A DNA stretch of 6,341 nt from CAYQTK01 sp964420375 (lineage in GTDB: Bacteria > RBG-13-61-14 > DATKZS01): contig CAYQTK010000236.1 in NCBI GenBank assembly GCA_964420375.1, positions 1-6,341 of the forward strand, in the 5' to 3' direction. Made by a program: the position numbers and the translations under genes. The first letter of the stretch is position 1. Every line of letters begins with the position of its first letter. The notes beneath the pieces were generated by a model. It had not been told where the DNA came from and searched no databases. It was given only the letters and a program-made list of their open reading frames with translations. This document shows, in pieces, positions 1-6,290 of the stretch.

Positions 1-657
1 TATAAGCGGCAGCATGAAAATGCCGTAGACGACAAACACTGAAAACGCGCCGGCGAGCAACAAAATGTATATCCATTCTAAATTAAATCCGTGTCCGAGT
101 TGGATGACCTGAATTTGTGGAAACAGCAATAAATAAACTACAAATGCGGGCAGGAAAGCCGCCGGCAGTGCTGCCAGGACCTCTCCCAGCGGCATGAGGA
201 AGCTTTGAAGCCGGACGCCTTCCAGCATTCCCAGGGTGTTGAAATTTCCCCTTTCCGTCTCTTTAAGTATTTGGTAGAAGAAGAAGGCGACAAAAAGGTA
301 GTAAACAAGGATCAAACCGACACCGAAGTTGGTAATCAGGATGATGGGGTCCAGGTCCCAGAACCCGCCGGCAAACACTCCCCTCAGGACCACGGTTGCC
401 GCGGCAACACCTGCAAAAGTGACCCACCAGTACTTCCTTTTCCAGGGATAGGATAGTATAGCGGAGAGGTTTTTCCAGAAAGGGCGTACGTTCTTATATT
501 TCTGGATGGGTACAACCGCGAACCCGCACAGAGGACACAAGTGTATTCGGGTTTGGGAATATTCCTTAATGTCCACGCAATCTTCGCATAACCCGTTTTT
601 ACAAGATTCGCAGTAGTAGTCCGCTTCTACGTGGTTATGTCGAGCGCAGGTGATCAT
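1..657 (-). CDS. B-box-type zinc-finger multi-spanning membrane protein (3' end outside window)
   Basis: The frame is open from an ATG at 657 to the window edge, giving 219 residues with the C-terminus missing. In-frame TAA and TAG codons lie one codon upstream of this ATG, so no earlier start is possible. Residues 4-44 carry C4, H7 (or H9), C16, C19, C24, C27, C41 and C44, a B-box-like cross-brace for two zinc ions. At least four hydrophobic segments follow, at about 77-97, 105-128, 158-179 and 196-219. Zinc-ligand spacing is identical to the gene at 2220-3977, and the start of the membrane region aligns with it (a W, then YP or WP, then the first span), so the two are paralogues. The start lies 18 bases after the rhomboid stop and has no clear Shine-Dalgarno, so translation may depend on coupling. 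The membrane part loosely recalls Yip1 or DUF4013-type domains. The function is unknown; a partner or regulator of the rhomboid is inference. Whether it ends in a TPR module like its paralogue cannot be seen. Confidence 0.88.
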   Translation of the reverse strand, partial: MITCARHNHVEADYYCESCKNGLCEDCVDIKEYSQTRIHLCPLCGFAVVPIQKYKNVRPFWKNLSAILSYPWKRKYWWVTFAGVAAATVVLRGVFAGGFWDLDPIILITNFGVGLILVYYLFVAFFFYQILKETERGNFNTLGMLEGVRLQSFLMPLGEVLAALPAAFLPAFVVYLLLFPQIQVIQLGHGFNLEWIYILLLAGAFSVFVVYGIFMLPLI

Positions 658-675
658 AGTCTATTACGGAGATGG

Positions 676-2193
676 TCAGGAGCCTTGTGGCGGCTTTGAC
701 AGCCGTTGCCGGGTATTGCTTACTTCTTCGGGCATCCATTGCGGATACTTTTCCGCCAGCCGGTCAAGTGCCTGTATTGCTTTTTCCCGCTCTCCCATTT
801 TATCCCCTTGAATGAGCGCTCCGGAAAACAGGGCCTTGGGCGCCATGTTGTCGTCAGGCTTGCCTGCTGCGAACCTGTAGAACTCGGCCACCGCATGTGC
901 AAAGTGTCCCTGCTTGTAAAGCTCAGTGGCTATCCTGTAGTTCCAGTTACCGGCAACCCTGGAGCCCGGCACAACCTCGAGGAAATATCGGTACCATCGA
1001 AAAACGCTTTCCGTGTCGTTTTTCTTAAAGTAAATCCCTATGATAGCTCCGATTTGTTGAGACATTCCATCATGGTTTCCGCGCATTTGTTCGATTCGCA
1101 AGAGTTCTTCTCTCATTTCTATGTCCCCGGGGCGCTGGACAATGGCCTCCCGGATAAGGTCTGCTGCTTCTTCAAGGTGCCCGAGCTTCCGGGCATCCAA
1201 TCCCTGTTCGAACTCGGGAAGTCGTTCCTGTTGTTTTATTTCCTTTTTTTCCTGCTTTTTCGCTGCCTTGATGCTGTCTTTTTCATCCTGTTTCTCCAGG
1301 TCTTTGGATATGAATCTCTCTTCCACTCCGCTCCACATTATACCGAAAGCGCCGATTATACCCAAAGTATAACCGCCCAGGTGAGCGAAGACTGCTATGT
1401 GCCGGGCCTCGCCTATGCCGGTTACTGCGTCGTACACGTCTCCGCCCAGCCAGAACGCGATCACTATCCAGGACCTTAGCCAGAACTCCCATTTGAAGAA
1501 GAGAAAGCGGAGCCTGGCTTTGTAAAACCGGATCATGTATGCTCCCATCAGTGCGGAGACGGCGCCGGACGCCCCTATGGTGGGAATATCCGGATGGGCT
1601 GTAAATAAGTGATGACCAAGCGCGGCAGCTACTCCTCCCGCCAGGAAAAAGGCAAGGTATATTTTGCGGCCCCAGACCTCTTCCAAACCGATGCCGACTA
1701 TCCACAAAAAGTACATGTTAAAGAACACGTGCAGGAAACCTCCGTGGATGAAAATGTGTGTAAGCAAGGTGTGGACCCGAAAGTCGGAAGCCACGTACCC
1801 TACCCGGTAGTCGAAATTTTTCTTCCTGTAGCTTAAGATATCTTCGCGGAGTTCCTTCCACTTCCGGTATTTTTTCTCTGTTTTCGGCTCGAGGTGTTTT
1901 CCTTCCATATCGGACTGAAACGATCGGATGGCTTCCTGCAACTTTTCCGGGTTTTGGTTCAACACCATGTAAGCTCTAACCGGTTTTTCCTCACCTTTGT
2001 TCCTGAGCCATTTCACCATAAGATCTTTTTCAAGGATTTTGTACTTGTGGATCTCGCTGAAATCGGGTCCGACGCTCATGATTTCGCGAAGCAGGTAGGA
2101 GAAAGGATAGACGGCAAAGCAAATAATGATTATGGTCAGGGTGACCTTGGGGATTCGGCTGCGGGGCTGATCGGTGCCTACTGGAAACAACAT
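676..2193 (-). CDS. Rhomboid-family intramembrane serine protease with C-terminal TPR-like domain
   Basis: A 505-residue protein that should cleave transmembrane substrates within the cytoplasmic membrane. TM1 is at about 17-37. The rhomboid core follows at about 140-287 with H150, H155 and N159 in the HGGFLHVFFN motif, equivalent to H145, H150 and N154 of E. coli GlpG. The catalytic serine is S209 in GASG and the catalytic histidine is H271 in AHLGGYTLG. The dyad and oxyanion residues are intact, so this looks like an active protease. Six spans are predicted, placing the tail in the cytoplasm. Two features are unusual: a charged insertion of roughly 100 residues between TM1 and TM2 (about 38-138), and a long tail with a Lys/Glu/Gln-rich linker (about 290-325) and a helical TPR-like domain (about 326-505). 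That domain is colinear with the C-terminus of the preceding gene. The ATG at 2193 has a G-rich Shine-Dalgarno (complement of 2199-2203) five bases upstream and lies 26 bases after the preceding stop. The family call is firm; the substrate is unknown. Confidence 0.95.
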   Translation of the reverse strand: MLFPVGTDQPRSRIPKVTLTIIIICFAVYPFSYLLREIMSVGPDFSEIHKYKILEKDLMVKWLRNKGEEKPVRAYMVLNQNPEKLQEAIRSFQSDMEGKHLEPKTEKKYRKWKELREDILSYRKKNFDYRVGYVASDFRVHTLLTHIFIHGGFLHVFFNMYFLWIVGIGLEEVWGRKIYLAFFLAGGVAAALGHHLFTAHPDIPTIGASGAVSALMGAYMIRFYKARLRFLFFKWEFWLRSWIVIAFWLGGDVYDAVTGIGEARHIAVFAHLGGYTLGIIGAFGIMWSGVEERFISKDLEKQDEKDSIKAAKKQEKKEIKQQERLPEFEQGLDARKLGHLEEAADLIREAIVQRPGDIEMREELLRIEQMRGNHDGMSQQIGAIIGIYFKKNDTESVFRWYRYFLEVVPGSRVAGNWNYRIATELYKQGHFAHAVAEFYRFAAGKPDDNMAPKALFSGALIQGDKMGEREKAIQALDRLAEKYPQWMPEEVSNTRQRLSKPPQGS

Positions 2194-2219
2194 GATCGCC
2201 CCCTGCTCAAGGCATCACT

Positions 2220-3977
2220 TCAGGACTGGAGCTCTTTGATAGCTTGATTGACATGATCCGCAAACTGAATATCGGGGTATTTCTTCAAGAGGTATTGAAA
2301 TACCTGGAGGGCGTTGTCTTTTTTATCGCATTTTTTCCATAGCATCTCGCCGCACTGGTAAAGGGCCTTGGGCGCCAGCGGATCGTCAGGGTTCCTGACC
2401 GCCAGGGCCCGGAGAACACGCGCCGCATCCATCCACATCTGCCGGTCATTTAGCCATTTTGCCAAGGACAACTGTTCGCGCGGCTCCAGGGAGAAATCCT
2501 TTACATGTTTTCCCATCTCGGAGTATACTTCCCACGCTGCCTCGTACGCCTTGTCTTTGAGAAGCGCGGCTGCCTGCTTGCGGGCGTACTCTGCTGCCGC
2601 AGGATAGTTCTTCTGTTTGAGAAGAGCTAAAGTAATACCGCGCAACGCGCCCATATTGTTGGGGTTTTGATCCAGTATCTCCTTGAAGAGTATTTCAGCT
2701 TCCTGGTGCCTGCCGTGGTCGAGCATGGCCATTCCATCTGCGATGCGCTGGGATATTTCCATACCGTCCGGGGGGGGATTTGAAGCATATTCTTGTCCGC
2801 CGGGACTGGAGCTTCCACCCGGCGGAGGCGGGGGATAACCTCCTCTCGCCGAGGCTGCTCCGGCAGCAGCCGCTCCCGCGACGGCTGCCCCGGCAGGCGC
2901 TGCGCCGGGCGGCCCGATCGATCCCGGCATGGTGGCTCCGCCGGCACCCCCAGGAGCATACACGGGGAACCGCGAAGTGCTCATAAACTGGGGCCTGCCT
3001 GCAATCATGAAGGAAGGCTTTTCCTTGGTCTCCGGCCACCACTTCAGCTTAAAACGTTCCTGGTAAGCCAAGTATCCCAGAACGTGGGCGAAGACCATGA
3101 ACACGTAAAGCTGGACCACACCGTCGATAAATGCACGCACTGCTCCGAATATGATGGAAACGTCAGGCAATGACATTTTGATTAACAAAAGAAATACAGA
3201 CACTACGCCGTAAATGATTAAGAAAAGTAATAATATCGCCAGGGTGATAAAATAGGCGCCGGGGATTTTAAACACCTCACGGATGTAGATAAGCGGATTT
3301 AAAAGAGGCATTACGCTTCTGCCGACCCCCAGTATCAAAAGGCCCATGGGCAGAAAAATTAGACCGTATATGATGCCCAGGCCGAAAACTGCCCAGGTTA
3401 TCGGAGAAAAGATAACCCTTCCCAAACCCTCGATACCCATAAAAATCATGGCCCCCAGAAAGTAAACAAAGATCGGCCAGAATATAAGGATAAAGGTCAG
3501 GTAATATTGAACGATGGGCCAGATAAATGTTTCCATCATTCCCCGGTACTCGCTGAACTCGGGTACCTGGAAATCACCGGTTTCTCCCTTGGATATGATG
3601 CGGTAAAGATAAGAAATCAAAAAACCGGTGTACACTACCATGCACATTGCAAAGCCGACGTATCCGAATATTCCGCCAACACTCAAGGAAAACCTTGCAC
3701 CGCCCAAAAATACCACTGAAAACATGCCCCAGGCCAGAAGGAGAATATAGCCTTCGCCTTGCACCGGCCAGATAAGAGCCAAATGAATGCGCGTCCACAG
3801 CGGCGGGACCTCCCGGTAAGGGCCCAGGTCGGTCACGGGTTCAGCGCAGGTCGGACACACCGATGTCTTGGTGCGTCCGAACATCTTTTCATTAACGCAG
3901 TCCTTGCAATAGGCGATCTCACAGCGGGCACAGTGAAAGTCCGCTTCACGCTGAGGATGGTTGGTGCAGGTTATCAT
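2220..3977 (-). CDS. B-box-type zinc-finger membrane protein with Pro/Ala/Gly linker and C-terminal TPR-like domain
   Basis: A 585-residue protein with four visible parts. Residues 4-44 hold C4, H7, C16, C19, C24, C27, C41 and C44, a B-box-like double zinc site (H15 is a further possible ligand). Residues about 76-305 hold around six hydrophobic spans (76-93, 102-125, 151-178, 192-219, 241-267, 284-305). They include a short polar loop with GDFQVPEF between the second and third spans, of the kind seen in Yip1/DUF4013-like bacterial membrane proteins. Residues about 340-402 are low-complexity Pro, Ala, Gly and Ser, including PPPPPGG. Residues about 405-585 form a TPR-like helical region, with GRHQEAEILFKEILDQNPNN a typical repeat half. 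An even span count would put both the zinc finger and the TPR region in the cytoplasm. The ATG at 3977 has a good Shine-Dalgarno, GGGAGG, five bases upstream. A scaffold or adaptor for the neighbouring rhomboid is plausible inference; no enzymatic motif is visible. Confidence 0.9.
   Translation of the reverse strand: MITCTNHPQREADFHCARCEIAYCKDCVNEKMFGRTKTSVCPTCAEPVTDLGPYREVPPLWTRIHLALIWPVQGEGYILLLAWGMFSVVFLGGARFSLSVGGIFGYVGFAMCMVVYTGFLISYLYRIISKGETGDFQVPEFSEYRGMMETFIWPIVQYYLTFILIFWPIFVYFLGAMIFMGIEGLGRVIFSPITWAVFGLGIIYGLIFLPMGLLILGVGRSVMPLLNPLIYIREVFKIPGAYFITLAILLLFLIIYGVVSVFLLLIKMSLPDVSIIFGAVRAFIDGVVQLYVFMVFAHVLGYLAYQERFKLKWWPETKEKPSFMIAGRPQFMSTSRFPVYAPGGAGGATMPGSIGPPGAAPAGAAVAGAAAAGAASARGGYPPPPPGGSSSPGGQEYASNPPPDGMEISQRIADGMAMLDHGRHQEAEILFKEILDQNPNNMGALRGITLALLKQKNYPAAAEYARKQAAALLKDKAYEAAWEVYSEMGKHVKDFSLEPREQLSLAKWLNDRQMWMDAARVLRALAVRNPDDPLAPKALYQCGEMLWKKCDKKDNALQVFQYLLKKYPDIQFADHVNQAIKELQS
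2223..2765 (-). repeat. Segment encoding the TPR-like module shared with the rhomboid (copy 1)
   Basis: Residues about 405-585 of the B-box/TPR protein align end to end with residues about 326-505 of the rhomboid (copy 2, DNA 679-1218). Near the C-termini NPDDPLAPKALY matches KPDDNMAPKALF, followed in both by a KYP motif. At DNA level agggccttgggcgcca occurs at 2362-2377 and again at 830-845, each followed five bases later by tcgtcagg. The two copies have diverged but appear to descend from one module. Confidence 0.7.
2769..2957 (-). other. GC-rich tract encoding the Pro/Ala/Gly linker
   Basis: This in-gene segment encodes residues about 341-403 of the B-box/TPR membrane protein: Gly/Ala repeats, then a five-proline run and Gly/Ser. 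It is far more GC-rich than the AT-leaning membrane segment beside it. It separates the last span from the TPR-like domain and probably works as a flexible, extended tether. Confidence 0.75.
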
Positions 3978-3982
3978 CCCGG

Positions 3983-3988
3983 CCTCCC
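3983..3988 (-). promoter_or_regulatory. Shine-Dalgarno of the B-box/TPR membrane protein
   Basis: The minus strand reads GGGAGG, five bases before the ATG at 3977. It supports this start and suggests independent translation initiation after the 70-base gap from the GH36 gene. Confidence 0.7.
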
Positions 3989-3989
3989 T

Positions 3990-4015
3990 GACCGACCGGA
4001 TGTCTTACGTCGGCC
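3990..4015 (-). other. Weak stem-loop between the GH36 and B-box/TPR genes
   Basis: In minus-strand RNA, GGCCGAC (4015-4009) can pair with GTCGGTC (3996-3990), giving seven pairs including one G-U around a 12-base loop. No U-run follows, and the Shine-Dalgarno of the next gene begins two bases later, so it is not a standard terminator. It might modulate initiation or processing, or be chance pairing. The rest of the 70-base gap (3978-4047) shows no clear promoter. Confidence 0.25.
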
Positions 4016-4047
4016 CTGTGGAAAGTATCTTCTCCACCTTAGTCGAA

Positions 4048-6165
4048 TTAACGGATTATTTCAACTTCAACCTTGCCTTCAGTTTTCCTCTCCGGAATGA
4101 TAACCTCCAGCTTGCCGTTGTTATAGCTCCAGTCGCCTTCCGGAACCGGACTGCCGTCCGCCAGAATCCGCGACGGTCTGGTATCCGCATAGGCCACGAA
4201 CCTGCCGGCCTGGGCCAGAGCAACGCTGATCCCCTCAGGACCAGAATCTTCGTTTAGAACCGTCCCCCGAGAGATGTACTTGTCAGCAAGCCCGATTGCA
4301 GCAAATCCCTTGTTTACAGGCACAAAGGAGAAAAGCTTAACGTCCCATCTACCCAGCTCCACCGGAAAGGACTGGTCCCTGCCCACGGCGAATACCTTGT
4401 CCTCAAAATAATCGAACACCGCGAAGCGCTTCCCCTCGATCCCTTCAACGTCCGCAGGCGAAAGCGTGGTCTTGACCGTGCGCTCGAAGGAGTCCACGTT
4501 CCACGCTGCAATGACCCCGCCTTTGCCCACCGGCGCAAAAGCAAGCAGCGGCTTTCCCGACCGCTTGGGGTTCTCCAGCATGGTCTTTTCCACCGGCAGA
4601 GCAGGTTCATCCACCTGTATTATTCTCCCGTCGCTCAGGATGAGGGGCCAGAGCAGGTCATAGCGCTCCTCACCTGCGTTGTCGGTAACGTAGACCGGAC
4701 CGCCGGATATTGCCCGGGCCACCGAGTGGTAGTCCGCGTTCTGGTCGTGCGTCTTCCACATGTCATAGTCGGGGTATGCCAGGTTTGACATCCACATGGC
4801 GTTCATCACGTTCTTCACCACGTGCGTGCGGGGGTTGTGATAAAAGATGGGCACGTAGTCGATGCTGGTGCGGGCGATGTTGGTTGTCTTCCACTGGTAG
4901 ACCACGTCAATATTCATCTCCATGCAGTTGATGACCCGGGAGTTGAAGTGCTTTCCTGCCGCTGCCTGAAGGTTCTCCTGCGCTCCTGCCATGGCATGGC
5001 TGACCGGCAGCTTGTCGCCGACCAGGGAAGGGTAGGTGCTCTGGTTGTCAACCTTTACAAAGTCAATGCCCTCGCCGGCAAGACGGCTGTACCAGTCGTT
5101 CCAGAACCTCTGCCCCGCATCCGAGCGGGGATCGGGCACTGCGGCCTTGTCGTCAACCGGCATGAGTGCGTCCTTGTAATCGCGGCCCAGCTTCGAGTCG
5201 CGGGCGATCCCGTCCCAGTAGCCCTGGAAGGTGTGCCAGACCCCCACGTAATTGATGCCGTACTCTTGTTTCAACATCCGTACCACCGGCGCCAGACCTC
5301 GGGGGAACTTCTTCTTGTCCGTGCCGAAGCCGGTCATGTACAGGTCGCCGCTGACCCACGGAAGGTTGGTGGGCCGGGACACCTGTTGCCAGCCGTCGTC
5401 AATGAGCATGAAGCCCATGGGAAAGCCCGCTTCCTGGAAGCCCTGCGCGTGCTCGTAAAGCGCTTGGGCGGAGATGGCCCGGTAGTGGGAATTCCATGAG
5501 CACCATCCAATGTAGCGGAAAACCTCGGGGTAGTCTTTTTCCCACCTCAGCCTGCCGATCACCCCTTGGGGGTCAACGTTGTGCATGGTCTCCATGGCAA
5601 AGGTGTAAACCGAGCGGGTCAGCTTGTAAGGGTCCGTGCCGTAGCCGATGGCGAAAAGGGGCACAGCATGGGGACCGAACCCGGGATGGAAGCTCTGCGA
5701 CACGATCAGCACCGAGTCATTGTCGCCCTCCAACACTGCTCTCATACCGCCGCCGACTAAAGGTATCATCACACCGTACTCCCCGGAAGGTTCCCGCCAG
5801 ATCGCGTACTGGGTCTCTTCGTTCACTTCGGTCAAAGAGTCCGTCCATTCCGGAGCGGTCCAGAAACGGCCCACCAGTCCCTGCGGAACATAGGTGGAAA
5901 GGGAAGGGCAATCCTGGCCCGATTTCAGAGAAACCACCATGGAGCGCTCCGCAGGAAGGGACTTGCCGCCGTTATGGCCAATTACTGCAAACACACCTCC
6001 CTCCTCGGACTCCCGGACCTCGAGCCGTTCAAGTCCGCCCCCAGGAGAAAGAACCCGCATATTATCTGCAAGACCGGACTTATCAAGAGCGGAAAAAGCA
6101 GGTCCCGACAAAAGAAAACCCGTAAAGAAAAATAGAGCAAAGCAAATAAAACCACAATATCTCAT
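4048..6165 (-). CDS. Exported GH36 glycoside hydrolase, raffinose synthase/Sip1-like
   Basis: A 705-residue protein of the raffinose synthase/seed-imbibition group of GH36, acting on or transferring alpha-galactosyl groups. Residues 1 to about 26 form a signal peptide (MRY, a hydrophobic core, then GPAFSA), so it is exported; no lipobox cysteine is present. A beta-sandwich-like N-terminal domain is followed by a (beta/alpha)8 barrel with GWCSWN at 220-225, IDDGWQ at 255-260 and VKVDNQ with the likely nucleophile D373. In ARTSIDY, R432 and D436 keep the Arg-to-acid/base spacing of four seen in GH27/GH36 enzymes. The signature ARAISGGPVYVTD lies at 483-495, and a C-terminal beta domain closes the protein. 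Plant members are about 750-800 residues and cytosolic, so export is a notable difference. A TTG at 6189 would add eight residues, but the ATG at 6165 has a GAGGAGG Shine-Dalgarno five bases upstream and starts a proper signal peptide. Alpha-galactosidase or transglycosylase activity is likely, but the exact substrate cannot be read. Confidence 0.9.
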   Translation of the reverse strand: MRYCGFICFALFFFTGFLLSGPAFSALDKSGLADNMRVLSPGGGLERLEVRESEEGGVFAVIGHNGGKSLPAERSMVVSLKSGQDCPSLSTYVPQGLVGRFWTAPEWTDSLTEVNEETQYAIWREPSGEYGVMIPLVGGGMRAVLEGDNDSVLIVSQSFHPGFGPHAVPLFAIGYGTDPYKLTRSVYTFAMETMHNVDPQGVIGRLRWEKDYPEVFRYIGWCSWNSHYRAISAQALYEHAQGFQEAGFPMGFMLIDDGWQQVSRPTNLPWVSGDLYMTGFGTDKKKFPRGLAPVVRMLKQEYGINYVGVWHTFQGYWDGIARDSKLGRDYKDALMPVDDKAAVPDPRSDAGQRFWNDWYSRLAGEGIDFVKVDNQSTYPSLVGDKLPVSHAMAGAQENLQAAAGKHFNSRVINCMEMNIDVVYQWKTTNIARTSIDYVPIFYHNPRTHVVKNVMNAMWMSNLAYPDYDMWKTHDQNADYHSVARAISGGPVYVTDNAGEERYDLLWPLILSDGRIIQVDEPALPVEKTMLENPKRSGKPLLAFAPVGKGGVIAAWNVDSFERTVKTTLSPADVEGIEGKRFAVFDYFEDKVFAVGRDQSFPVELGRWDVKLFSFVPVNKGFAAIGLADKYISRGTVLNEDSGPEGISVALAQAGRFVAYADTRPSRILADGSPVPEGDWSYNNGKLEVIIPERKTEGKVEVEIIR

Positions 6166-6170
6166 CAAAA

Positions 6171-6177
6171 CCTCCTC
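6171..6177 (-). promoter_or_regulatory. Shine-Dalgarno that decides the GH36 start
   Basis: The minus strand reads GAGGAGG followed by five bases and ATG (6165). This near-perfect anti-16S match at ideal spacing places the start at 6165. The upstream in-frame TTG at 6189 is a poor alternative: its extra residues would be encoded by the ribosome-binding site itself, and they would put a charged extension ahead of the signal peptide. Confidence 0.85.
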
Positions 6178-6196
6178 GGTTGTTGCCAAGACAACC
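6178..6196 (-). promoter_or_regulatory. Interrupted palindrome in the GH36 leader
   Basis: GGTTGT at 6178-6183 and ACAACC at 6191-6196 are perfect inverted repeats around a 7-base spacer. They sit directly upstream of the Shine-Dalgarno and just downstream of a -10-like hexamer. The palindrome could be a repressor operator of a carbohydrate-responsive regulator or a short leader hairpin in the mRNA. Symmetry and position are visible; the role is inference. Confidence 0.4.
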
Positions 6197-6198
6197 CT

Positions 6199-6204
6199 AT
6201 AATA
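6199..6204 (-). promoter_or_regulatory. Possible -10 element upstream of the GH36 gene
   Basis: The minus strand reads TATTAT, five of six matches to the sigma-70 -10 consensus. It would start transcription near 6190 and give a leader of about 25 bases. No convincing -35 hexamer is found 16-18 bases upstream. A second AT-rich candidate, TATATT, lies further upstream at about 6234-6239, also with a weak -35. Transcription starting at either would cover the whole gene cluster. Confidence 0.28.
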
Positions 6205-6290
6205 ACCCGTTCATCAATATCCATTTTTTCCTCAATATAAAATCGACTTGACATTTTACCACGCCAGGGCAAAGGCGCGCAATTACGTAA

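Noticed and set aside
205..456. 83-codon plus-strand open frame
   Set aside because: Lies opposite the open frame of the second B-box membrane protein, whose Cys spacing and membrane spans mark the real coding strand.
706..1479. 257-codon plus-strand open frame opposite the rhomboid gene
   Set aside because: Antisense shadow. The minus strand encodes a complete rhomboid with all family motifs; the plus-strand translation shows no domain and no convincing ribosome-binding site.
3990..4015. Intrinsic terminator after the GH36 gene
   Set aside because: The stem is short with a 12-base loop and no U-tract follows; instead it runs straight into the next Shine-Dalgarno.
4822..6125. Long plus-strand open frames (4822-5499 and 5496-6125) opposite the GH36 gene
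   Set aside because: Antisense shadows in GC-rich coding DNA; the translations are low-complexity and match nothing, while the minus strand gives a continuous GH36 protein.
4048..6189. TTG start at 6189 for the GH36 gene (713 residues)
   Set aside because: The ATG at 6165 has an excellent Shine-Dalgarno and starts a proper signal peptide; the TTG version would encode protein across that ribosome-binding site.
6248..6253. Perfect plus-strand TTGACA as a divergent promoter
   Set aside because: No -10-like hexamer lies 16-18 bases downstream (the region there is GC-rich), so I see no usable plus-strand promoter.
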